Positions 56,326 through 63,283 of a stretch of 64,000 nt of DNA are shown here, one piece after another. Source of the DNA: Saccharospirillum sp. MSK14-1. Lineage in GTDB: Bacteria; Pseudomonadota; Gammaproteobacteria; Pseudomonadales; Natronospirillaceae. A program made the position numbers and the translations under genes. Under the pieces are notes generated by a model. That model had not been told where the DNA came from and did not search any database. It saw only the letters and a program-made list of their open reading frames with translations. The first letter of the stretch is position 1. Every line of letters starts with the position of its first letter. Location: the NCBI RefSeq assembly GCF_003054965.1, contig NZ_MIES01000026.1, forward strand, positions 1-64,000. The letters are read 5' to 3'.

Positions 56326-57333
56326 ATGCCGCAAATCGAACCTGCCAAGCTGGCGCCCGGGCGCTGGCATAATCTGCCGCTGGCGCTGCCCGGCGCTCCG
56401 GGTAACTCCGACGCCACCATGCACACCTTTGTGCGCCGCGGCCGCAAACCGGGCCCGACCTTGTTTGTCACGGCAGCGCTGCACGGCGATGAATTGAACG
56501 GTCTGGAAGTGATTCGTCGCTTTATGCGTTCGCGCAAGCTGCGCGGACTGAAAGGCACGGTGATCGTGGTGCCGGTGGTCAATGTTCACGGCTTCGGTAT
56601 GGGTTCGCGTTATCTGCCCGACCGGCGCGACCTGAACCGCGTTTTCCCGGGCTCAGCGTCGGGCACGTTGGCCTCACGCGTCGCCGAAGTGCTGATGCAG
56701 GAAGTGGTGCTGCAATCCGATTACGGCATCGACCTGCACACCGCTGCGCTGCACCGTTTTAATGTGCCGCAGGTACGTGCCGAGCTGAACAACCCAGACG
56801 TCGAAGCCATGGCGCGTGCCTTTGGTGTGCCGCTGATTCTCAACAGCGAGTTGCGCGAAGGCTCGTTGCGTCAGTCGGCGGGTAACAACAATATCCCGGT
56901 GCTGGTCTACGAAGCAGGCGAAGCATTGCGTCTGGATGAAATCAGCATTCGCGCCGGTACGCGCGGCATCACCAATGTGATGATGCATCTGGGTATGCTC
57001 AGCGGCGTCGCCAAGGTACGCACCGATCAGACGGTTGCCGATACGTCTTACTGGGAACGCGCCGCCGATTCGGGTGTGTTCCAGTGTTTGGTGAAACCCG
57101 GCACCTACGTGAAAAAAGATCAGCTGCTGGCGCGCATCATTGGCCCGAACACCATGGAAGCCACCGAAGTGCGTTCGTCACGCGCGGGTATTCTGGTCGG
57201 GCTCACGCAGCTGGCGCTGGTGTACGAAGGCGATGCGCTGTTCCACATTGCGCGTTATCGCGGCATGTCCGAAGACGTTGCCAATCAGGTAGAACGCTTC
57301 CACGAAGAATTGGGACCTGAATTCGGCACCTAA
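56326..57333 (+). CDS. Succinylglutamate desuccinylase/aspartoacylase family protein
   Basis: 335 aa zinc carboxypeptidase-fold enzyme. Zn ligands H53 and E56 (LHGDELNG) and H138 (DLHTA), the carboxylate-binding DLNRVFPGS (102-110) and catalytic Glu near 196 (YEAGEA) are all seen. It hydrolyses an N-acyl amino acid or similar amide; the substrate is not known. Co-transcribed with rimK, which suggests a role on a glutamate-containing product. Its last bases overlap the convergent GNAT gene. Confidence 0.88.
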   Translation: MPQIEPAKLAPGRWHNLPLALPGAPGNSDATMHTFVRRGRKPGPTLFVTAALHGDELNGLEVIRRFMRSRKLRGLKGTVIVVPVVNVHGFGMGSRYLPDRRDLNRVFPGSASGTLASRVAEVLMQEVVLQSDYGIDLHTAALHRFNVPQVRAELNNPDVEAMARAFGVPLILNSELREGSLRQSAGNNNIPVLVYEAGEALRLDEISIRAGTRGITNVMMHLGMLSGVAKVRTDQTVADTSYWERAADSGVFQCLVKPGTYVKKDQLLARIIGPNTMEATEVRSSRAGILVGLTQLALVYEGDALFHIARYRGMSEDVANQVERFHEELGPEFGT

Positions 57334-58217
57334 GGGGTTGGGAATCGCTCGGCGAACAGCGGTTCGTCGAGCAGTTTCATGCCAAACTCGCCACTGCGCT
57401 GATACCCCAACGATTCATAGGCGCGCTGAGCGGCGATGTTGTCGTGACCGGTAAAGAGCACCGAGCGCTGCACGCCTTGCTCTCGCGCCAGCAGCAGCGA
57501 ACCGGCTACCACGGCTCGGCCATAGCCGCGACCCCGCTGTTCTTGTGGCGTAAAAACGCCACCAATCTGCACGGTCTGCGCCGCTTGGGCATTAAAGCCA
57601 GACATTGCCACGGGCTCGCCGCTGCGACACAACACAAAAAGATGACCGCTGGGAATTTCCTGCTGCATTAACGCCCGTGCCCGGCGCCGGGTTTCGGCGT
57701 TGTCCGGTTCGGCCATGGTTTCTCCGGCGTAAACGATGCGCCATTCCACCAACCAATCTTCATCAGCCGGCGTCGCCAGACGCACGCTCAGTTCACCATC
57801 GCGCAACGCCGTCGGAACCTGCAACTGTTGCAAGTCGAGCGTGTACAGCGGCTCGGGGTTATCCATGCGCCAGCGCTGCACCTGAAAGTAATCACCCAGC
57901 CAATCAACCTGAGCCCGATCACCGATGATGCCTTGCACCGGCCGGTCGGCCTGTTCCGCCAGTAAAGGCGCAATGTGCTCAAGGCCTCTGGGCGCTGACG
58001 GCAACACCATGCCTTGCCAATAATGCGCCACCACGCCGACCATCCGGCCCTGTTCAAAGGCGCCCCAATACTGCCCTTGATAGGGGAGGTTGCCAGCAAC
58101 AATCCCGCTGCTTTGCAGGTTGTTCAGCAAAAACAGACTGACATCGCGATGCGCCAACAGAAACTCACGCAATTGCGGTTCATCCGATGGGGTCAGTATA
58201 CGGGCAGCAAGGGACAC
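57330..58217 (-). CDS. GNAT-family N-acetyltransferase
   Basis: 295 aa. The C-terminal GNAT domain has VQIGGVFTPQEQRGRGYGRAVVAGSLLLARE, the acetyl-CoA P-loop (QxxGxG/A), and NIAAQRAYESLGY. The N-terminal half is a second, degenerate GNAT-like fold, as in two-domain acetyltransferases. Substrate unknown. Convergent with the aspartoacylase-like gene. Confidence 0.9.
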   Translation of the reverse strand: MSLAARILTPSDEPQLREFLLAHRDVSLFLLNNLQSSGIVAGNLPYQGQYWGAFEQGRMVGVVAHYWQGMVLPSAPRGLEHIAPLLAEQADRPVQGIIGDRAQVDWLGDYFQVQRWRMDNPEPLYTLDLQQLQVPTALRDGELSVRLATPADEDWLVEWRIVYAGETMAEPDNAETRRRARALMQQEIPSGHLFVLCRSGEPVAMSGFNAQAAQTVQIGGVFTPQEQRGRGYGRAVVAGSLLLAREQGVQRSVLFTGHDNIAAQRAYESLGYQRSGEFGMKLLDEPLFAERFPTP

Positions 58218-58280
58218 AGCGGTACTCCAGAACCTTGGAAGCGATCAGTATCTCAACTCACTCTTAAGCCGCAAGGGCTT

Positions 58281-58309
58281 TTGCCCTGCCCGACCGGACT
58301 CGCTATATT
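58281..58309 (+). promoter_or_regulatory. Promoter of the sensor kinase-response regulator operon
   Basis: TTGCCC (58281-58286), 17-bp spacer, TATATT (58304-58309). The expected start near 58316 gives a 40-nt leader before the TTG start codon. Confidence 0.6.
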
Positions 58310-58358
58310 CTCGACCCTGCGCTTGCGCCCGACTGTGCTGTCACCGAGGAACGCTTTT

Positions 58359-60044
58359 TTGCCCCGCCGCCTGATCGAATTCTATTTCTGCCTGAGTCTC
58401 ACTGCCGGCTGGTTACCCACGGCGGCGCTCGCCGATGTGATTCGAGTGGGTGGTGACGATTCGTTTCCGCCTTATGAGTACGTCGACGATAACGGCAACG
58501 TCACCGGCTACAACGTCGATATGACGCGCGCCATTGCCGAAGTGATGGGACTGGATATTGAAATCACCCTAAGCAGCTGGTCATCAATGCGTTCAGCGCT
58601 GGATAACGGCGAGATGGATGTGCTGCAAGGCATGATCGCCTCCCCGGAGCGCGCTAAGGATTACACCTTCAGCCCGCCCTCGGTAATCGTGAATTTTTCT
58701 TTTTTCGCCCGCAGTGACGATCCCGAACCCAACAGCCTGGTCGATATTCGTGGCAAAACCGTGGTGGTGCAGCGCGAAGACATCATGCACGACTACCTGC
58801 GCGAGCGGGATCTGGGCGTGCGCATCGTCCCCGTGCGCACCCATTACGAAGCCCTGCGCCAGATTGCCGCTGGCCGTTTTGACTACGCCCTCGGCGCCAC
58901 TTTGCCGAGCCTGTATTACAGTCGCGAATACAGACTGTCGAACGTCGAATCGGTCTGGCGGCCGGTGCAGGCACAGCCTTATGGCTATGCGGTTAAAAAA
59001 GGCAACGAAGACATTCTGGCGCTGTTTTCCGAAGGCCTGGCGATTTTAAAGAACACCGGCCAACAACAGGCGATTTACGACAAATGGCTCGGTTCGCTGG
59101 AAAACCCGCAAAGCCGCGACTGGCGTTTGGTCGGCATCGCCACCGGTGCCACGTCGGCGCTGCTGTTGTTCGGCCTGGGGTTGGTGGTGGTGTGGAACCG
59201 CACGCTGCAACGCCGGGTCGAGCGCCAAACCGAAGAAGTGCGCAAGCAGCAGCAACAGTTGATTCAAGCCGATAAGATGAGTTCGCTCGGTACGCTGGTG
59301 TCGGGCGTGGCACACGAAATCAACAATCCATCGGGGCTGATTCTGCTCAATCTGCCCATGCTCAGCGATGCCTGGGACGATGCGCTGCCATTGCTCGATC
59401 GACTCTACGACAGCGGCCGTTTTGATATTGCCGGTCTGGACTACCAGCGCATTCGCCGCGAAATCCCCTACGTCATCAGCGAAATGAACGAAGGTGCCCA
59501 GCGCATTCGCCGCATCGTTAATGACCTGCGCGACTTTGCCCGCCAGGAAGCCAAAGACACCGCCGTGCCCATCAATCTCAACGAAGTGGTTGCCACCGCC
59601 GCGCGCCTGCTCGATGTCACCATCCGCGGCTACACCCGCCACTTTTCATTAACCCTCGATCCCTATTTGCCGTCCATGCTGGGCAACGCTCAGCGAATTG
59701 AACAGGTAGTGGTGAATTTGATCATCAATGCCTGCCAGGCCTTGCCGGACGACAGCCGGGCGGTCAAGGTGGAGACGCGCATTCATCACGCCAGCCAACG
59801 CCTGGTGCTGGTGGTTCAAGACGAAGGCGTGGGCATTGAGCCGGAAGCGCTGTCGAGCCTGACCGATCCGTTCTACACCACCAAACGGGAAAGCGGCGGC
59901 ACTGGCTTGGGGCTGTCGGTATCGGCCGGTATCGTGACGGCCTATCAGGGCGAAATGAACTTTTATTCCCAGCCAGGCGAAGGCACCCGTGTTGAAGTGA
60001 CCTTCCCCTGGAATCACCGCGAAGAGACTTCCGTTCATGAATAA
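58359..60044 (+). CDS. Sensor histidine kinase with periplasmic amino-acid-binding domain
   Basis: 561 aa. A signal/anchor region precedes a full family 3 solute-binding domain (26-247: DVIRVGGDDSFPPYEYVDDNGNVTGYNVDMTRAI, LDNGEMDVLQGMIASPERAKDY). A membrane helix (256-278) and a coiled coil lead to the kinase core. The H box is VAHEINNP with H319, the N box VNLIINACQAL, then DEGVGIEPE and GGTGLGLS, all intact; no receiver domain is fused. The start is a TTG behind GAGGA; the frame upstream runs over the antisense GNAT gene. Overlaps its response regulator by 8 bp. It most likely senses an amino acid or related ligand directly. Confidence 0.92.
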   Translation: MPRRLIEFYFCLSLTAGWLPTAALADVIRVGGDDSFPPYEYVDDNGNVTGYNVDMTRAIAEVMGLDIEITLSSWSSMRSALDNGEMDVLQGMIASPERAKDYTFSPPSVIVNFSFFARSDDPEPNSLVDIRGKTVVVQREDIMHDYLRERDLGVRIVPVRTHYEALRQIAAGRFDYALGATLPSLYYSREYRLSNVESVWRPVQAQPYGYAVKKGNEDILALFSEGLAILKNTGQQQAIYDKWLGSLENPQSRDWRLVGIATGATSALLLFGLGLVVVWNRTLQRRVERQTEEVRKQQQQLIQADKMSSLGTLVSGVAHEINNPSGLILLNLPMLSDAWDDALPLLDRLYDSGRFDIAGLDYQRIRREIPYVISEMNEGAQRIRRIVNDLRDFARQEAKDTAVPINLNEVVATAARLLDVTIRGYTRHFSLTLDPYLPSMLGNAQRIEQVVVNLIINACQALPDDSRAVKVETRIHHASQRLVLVVQDEGVGIEPEALSSLTDPFYTTKRESGGTGLGLSVSAGIVTAYQGEMNFYSQPGEGTRVEVTFPWNHREETSVHE

Positions 60045-61494
60045 GAACGCCGATCAGACCGACAGTCGCTACCCGGAATTCGGCATCCTGCTGGTGGATG
60101 ACGAAGCGTCCTATCACCGCAGCCTGGGGCTGATGCTGGAACGCAAAGGCGGCATTAACCACCTGTATTATTGTCAGGACAGCCGCGACGCCATGGCCAT
60201 GCTGGAAACCTATCCCATTGGCGTGGTGCTGCTCGATCTGAATATGCCGCATCAATCCGGTCAGTCACTGCTGCGCGAAATGAGCGAGGCCTTCCCCAAT
60301 GTGGTCATCGTCATCATCAGTGGTCTGAACCAGGTGGAAACGGCGGTGGAGTGTCTGCGCATGGGCGCGTTCGACTTTTATGTGAAGACCACCGAATCAA
60401 CGCGTTTGCTCGAAGGCATTAAGCGCGCCATTCAATTGCAGGAAATCAAACGCGAAAACGAAGAGCTGCGTCACCGGGTGCTCAGTCGCCGACTGGATTC
60501 ACCCGAAGTCTTCTCCGACATTCTGACGCAAAGTCGTGCCATGGCGTCGGTGTTTCAGTACCTGGAATCGGTCGCTCGTTCATCGCAGCCATTGATGATC
60601 TGCGGCGAAAGCGGCACCGGTAAAGAACTGATCGCGCGCGCCGTACACCGACTCTCCGGGCGGCAGGGTAAGCTGGTCACCGTCAACGTAGCGGGACTCG
60701 ATGACCACATCTTTAACGACACCCTCTTTGGTCACCGCAAAGGCGCCTTTACCGGTGCCGATAGCGAACGGGCGGGCCTGGTCGAAGAAGCCTCCGGCGG
60801 CACACTCTTTCTGGATGAAATCGGCGATCTGCCACCGTCAGCGCAGATCAAGTTGCTGCGACTGTTGCAGGAAGGTGAGTACTACCCCATCGGCTCCGAC
60901 CGCCCCAAACGCACTCAGGCGCGCATTTTGGTGGCCACCCATCAAGATTTGGCCGAACGCCAGCAAGCCGGTGATTTCCGCCGCGACCTATATTATCGCC
61001 TGTGCACTCACCAGGTTCAGATACCGCCATTGCGCGCACGTCGCGAAGACATTCGCCTGCTGTTCACCTATTTCGCGGAGCTCGCCGCTGAAGACCTCGG
61101 CCGTCCCGCCCCCGATTACAGCCCGGAACTCTGGGCGGTCCTGCAAAATTACGATTTCCCCGGCAACGTTCGTGAACTGCGCGCCATGGCCTTCGATGCC
61201 GTCAGCCGGCATCAATCCAATGGTCCGCTCAAACCCAGCGACCTGCCCTGGCAGCAGGATCGCGACCCATCTGTCGACGCCGGCCAAGGCGGCGCGCTGG
61301 TGCAGTTCCCGTTGGATGCCCGCCTGCCGACGCTCAGTGAAATGGATGAATTGCTGATCCTCGAAGCCATGCACCGCGCCGACAACAACCAGTCCATTGC
61401 CGCGCGCATTTTGGGTATTTCACAACCGGCGCTGAGTAAGCGACTGAAACGACAACGCGATGGTGAAACCCGTAAAACCAGCCTGTCTGACTGA
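60037..61494 (+). CDS. Sigma-54-dependent response regulator (NtrC family)
   Basis: 485 aa. Receiver domain 15-130: acidic pair D21/D22, phosphoacceptor D67 (LLDLNMP), S95 and K117. The AAA+ domain has Walker A GESGTGKE (190-197), the sigma-54 contact loop GAFTGA (236-241) and Walker B FLDE (258-261). A Fis-type helix-turn-helix near 447-470 ([20 protein letters not shown]) binds DNA. It should activate sigma-54 promoters after phosphorylation by the coupled kinase; one such promoter lies 320 bp downstream, ahead of the aapJ-like gene. Confidence 0.95.
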   Translation: MNKNADQTDSRYPEFGILLVDDEASYHRSLGLMLERKGGINHLYYCQDSRDAMAMLETYPIGVVLLDLNMPHQSGQSLLREMSEAFPNVVIVIISGLNQVETAVECLRMGAFDFYVKTTESTRLLEGIKRAIQLQEIKRENEELRHRVLSRRLDSPEVFSDILTQSRAMASVFQYLESVARSSQPLMICGESGTGKELIARAVHRLSGRQGKLVTVNVAGLDDHIFNDTLFGHRKGAFTGADSERAGLVEEASGGTLFLDEIGDLPPSAQIKLLRLLQEGEYYPIGSDRPKRTQARILVATHQDLAERQQAGDFRRDLYYRLCTHQVQIPPLRARREDIRLLFTYFAELAAEDLGRPAPDYSPELWAVLQNYDFPGNVRELRAMAFDAVSRHQSNGPLKPSDLPWQQDRDPSVDAGQGGALVQFPLDARLPTLSEMDELLILEAMHRADNNQSIAARILGISQPALSKRLKRQRDGETRKTSLSD

Positions 61495-61514
61495 ACTCGA
61501 ACTATTCCTTTGGT

Positions 61515-61536
61515 TATAACTATTCCAAAAGTTATA
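61515..61536 (+). promoter_or_regulatory. Inverted repeat, candidate response-regulator binding site
   Basis: Seven-base arms TATAACT and AGTTATA with an 8-bp spacer. The direct repeat ACTATTCC occurs at 61501-61508 and 61519-61526, and a related TTATAACC lies at 61730-61737. These sit about 280-300 bp ahead of the sigma-54 promoter, within the range of enhancer sites for NtrC-type activators. Confidence 0.4.
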
Positions 61537-61543
61537 GGTTCTT

Positions 61544-61559
61544 TGTGACATCCATCACA
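61544..61559 (+). promoter_or_regulatory. CRP/Vfr-type binding site
   Basis: TGTGA, six bases, TCACA: both half-sites match the consensus core exactly. It lies between the response regulator and the transporter genes. CRP-type control is inferred. Confidence 0.6.
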
Positions 61560-61752
61560 CGCACAACCGCTGTGCACAGGACCCACCCCGTCCACTGGGG
61601 GCGATTGCGGCTTGTTCAAAGTTTCTACAAGCGCACTTTTATCGCTCACCAAAACGCACCAATTCAGTGCCGTGACTCAGGACAGTGCAAGACCTGAATT
61701 GCGTCAACCGCACCACTTTATTCCATTCGTTATAACCTTGCGCACTGTCTAT

Positions 61753-61780
61753 TTGGCCGGGAAAGTGGATTTTTTATAAT
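61753..61780 (+). promoter_or_regulatory. Sigma-70 promoter of the amino acid transporter operon
   Basis: TTGGCC (61753-61758), 16-bp spacer, perfect TATAAT (61775-61780), with T-rich sequence ahead of the -10. Its start, near 61787, lies just before the 20-bp palindrome. Confidence 0.55.
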
Positions 61781-61794
61781 AAAAACAATAAGTT

Positions 61795-61814
61795 AACTTG
61801 TATCGATACAAGTT
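61795..61814. promoter_or_regulatory. Perfect 20-bp palindrome, likely operator
   Basis: A perfect dyad with half-site AACTTGTATC and a central CG. It falls at about +8 to +27 of the sigma-70 promoter and abuts the -24 element of the sigma-54 promoter by one base. A bound protein could block both. Central CG dyads are typical of LacI-type operators, but no LacI-family gene is in the window. Confidence 0.7.
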
Positions 61815-61829
61815 GGCCCTGTCCTTGCT
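61814..61829 (+). promoter_or_regulatory. Sigma-54 promoter of the amino acid transporter operon
   Basis: TGGCCC, five bases, TTGCT. The invariant GG (61815-61816) and GC (61827-61828) are 10 bp apart, as required for -24/-12 promoters. The start is expected near 61840, giving a leader of about 290 nt before the aapJ-like gene. Confidence 0.75.
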
Positions 61830-62067
61830 CTAGGGTTACGGGCAATAAAAAGAACACTTCAATAATCAGAATAACAATGCCGGTTTGCCCGATACTCGAT
61901 GCCCCGCTTTGTGTAAGCCCACCAGACCTGCGTGTCTGCTGTCATGACGAAGGTTCAAGGTGTCCTCGCCGATGGTGGATGGACGACCAGAATTCGGATC
62001 GTCGGGCTGTTGATGACCGTCCGGCATCGTGAATAACCCGCCTGCCAGCGGCAGTCGAGGTTGTAGG

Positions 62068-62096
62068 GCCGAAGGAGGACGCTTTCATCCTTCGGC
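62068..62096 (+). promoter_or_regulatory. Leader hairpin before the aapJ-like gene
   Basis: Perfect 9-bp stem (GCCGAAGGA / TCCTTCGGC) with an 11-nt loop, followed by A-rich sequence and the GGAGAG ribosome-binding site. There is no T run, so it is not a plus-strand terminator. It may protect the message or hold the leader in shape. Confidence 0.55.
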
Positions 62097-62104
62097 AATA
62101 AAAA
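62097..62104 (+). promoter_or_regulatory. A-rich (Hfq/Crc-type) motif next to the aapJ-like ribosome-binding site
   Basis: AATAAAAA fits the AANAANAA pattern bound by Hfq with Crc in Pseudomonas, and is 25 nt before the start codon. Function is inference from the presence of crc in the window. Confidence 0.35.
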
Positions 62105-62128
62105 AAGCAATGTGAAACGGAGAGTAAG

Positions 62129-63148
62129 ATGCTTAAGAAACTGACCAGCACGACGGCTGCTGCCGCTCTGTCACTGTCCATGGTGGCTGGTGGCGTTCAG
62201 GCCGGCGACACCGTAGACGCCGTTATGGATCAAGGTTACGTCCAGTGTGGCGTTAACACCTCCCTGCCGGGCTTTGCTTCAAGTGCCAGCGGTTCCTGGG
62301 AAGGTCTGGACGTGGACGTTTGCCGCGCTGTTGCTGCTGCCATGTTCGGTGATTCCGAAGCCGTTCAATACACCCCTCTGACTGCCGCTCAGCGTTTCAC
62401 CGCTCTGCAGTCTGGTGAAATCGATGTGCTGTCTCGTGTAACTACCTGGACACTGACTCGTGACACCAGCCTGGGTCTGAACTTTGCCGGTGTGAACTAC
62501 TACGACGGTCAAGGCTTCCTGGTTCGTAAGGACCTGGGTGTGACCAGCGCGACTCAACTGGACGGCGCTGCTGTCTGTGTTGAGCCGGGTACCACTACCG
62601 AGCTGAACCTGGCCGACTACTTCCGTGCCAACGACATGGAATTCGAACCGGTGGTTATCGAAAACACCACTGAAGTCACCTCTGCCTTCTTCTCTGGCCG
62701 TTGTGACGTTTACACCACTGACCGTGGTGGTCTGGCTTCTGCCCGTATGGTTTCCGCTGAAAACCCGGACGACTACGTGGTACTGCCTGAAGTGATCTCC
62801 AAAGAACCGCTGGGCCCTGTTGTTCGTCACGGCGATGACGAGTGGCTGGACATCGTTAAGTGGTCTTTGGTTGCGATGATCGAAGCTGAAGAGTACGGCA
62901 TCACTTCTGAAAACGTTGACGACATGCTCGACAGCACCAACCCGGGCATCCAGCGTTTCCTGGGCGTCACTCCGGGTATGGGTGAAGCTCTGGGTCTGGA
63001 AGAAGACTGGGCTTACAACATCATCAAGCAAGTCGGTAACTACGGCGAAGCTTATGACCGCAACGTCACTGAGAAGCTGGGTCTGGACCGTGGTCTGAAC
63101 GCCCTGTGGACTGACGGCGGCCTGATGTACGCCTATCCGGTTCGCTAA
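62129..63148 (+). CDS. aapJ: General amino-acid ABC transporter substrate-binding protein (AapJ/BztA type)
   Basis: 339 aa. A signal peptide (STTAAAALSLSMVAGGVQA) is followed by the AapJ/BztA fold: VQCGVNTSLPGFASSASGSWEGLDVDVCRAVAAAMFGDSEAVQYTPLTAAQRF and the ending VGNYGEAYDRNVTEKLGLDRGLNALWTDGGLMYAYPVR. Periplasmic binding protein of a glutamate/aspartate/general amino acid importer. Codon choice is strikingly uniform (CTG Leu, CGT Arg, GGT Gly, AAC Asn), unlike the paralog at 29260, which points to very high expression. GGAGAG precedes the ATG. The permease gene follows after two hairpins. Confidence 0.95.
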   Translation: MLKKLTSTTAAAALSLSMVAGGVQAGDTVDAVMDQGYVQCGVNTSLPGFASSASGSWEGLDVDVCRAVAAAMFGDSEAVQYTPLTAAQRFTALQSGEIDVLSRVTTWTLTRDTSLGLNFAGVNYYDGQGFLVRKDLGVTSATQLDGAAVCVEPGTTTELNLADYFRANDMEFEPVVIENTTEVTSAFFSGRCDVYTTDRGGLASARMVSAENPDDYVVLPEVISKEPLGPVVRHGDDEWLDIVKWSLVAMIEAEEYGITSENVDDMLDSTNPGIQRFLGVTPGMGEALGLEEDWAYNIIKQVGNYGEAYDRNVTEKLGLDRGLNALWTDGGLMYAYPVR

Positions 63149-63162
63149 GACAGCGAATCCGG

Positions 63163-63180
63163 GTCACCTCTTAGGGTGAC
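63163..63180 (+). terminator. First hairpin in the aapJ-aapQ gap
   Basis: GTCACC / GGTGAC stem with a 6-nt loop followed by TTTCTTT. It looks like a partial terminator that would lower expression of the membrane genes relative to the binding protein. Confidence 0.6.
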
Positions 63181-63188
63181 TTTCTTTG

Positions 63189-63210
63189 AGCGGGCCCAGC
63201 CGGGCCCGCT
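63189..63210 (+). terminator. Second hairpin in the aapJ-aapQ gap
   Basis: Nine-bp GC-rich stem AGCGGGCCC / GGGCCCGCT with a 4-nt loop, followed by TTATA. Weak T tract, so stabilisation of the aapJ message or partial termination is more likely than full termination. Confidence 0.6.
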
Positions 63211-63283
63211 TTATACGCTCAGTTAATCACGGTATTTCCAACTTTTTTGGAAACCTCGGGCACTTCATTGGAGACCTCGGGTT

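Larger units (their letters stand above)
61840..62128 (+). other. Long 5' leader of the aapJ-like gene
   Basis: About 290 nt without a convincing gene. It contains A-rich motifs fitting AANAANAA at 61844-61854 (two overlapping), 61870-61877 and 62097-62104, and a strong hairpin at 62068-62096. No known riboswitch was recognised. A 51-codon frame (61877-62032) has no ribosome-binding site. It could act as a regulatory leader or be the source of a small RNA. Confidence 0.5.

Noticed and set aside
60037-61494. CbrB ortholog
   Set aside because: The domain layout is the same but the partner kinase has a binding-protein sensor in place of the CbrA transporter domain, and the receiver sequence does not look like CbrB. 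Only the analogy of layout is kept.
61877-62032. 51-codon cysteine-rich frame in the aapJ leader
   Set aside because: No ribosome-binding site and no recognisable pattern of a leader peptide. A chance frame is more likely.
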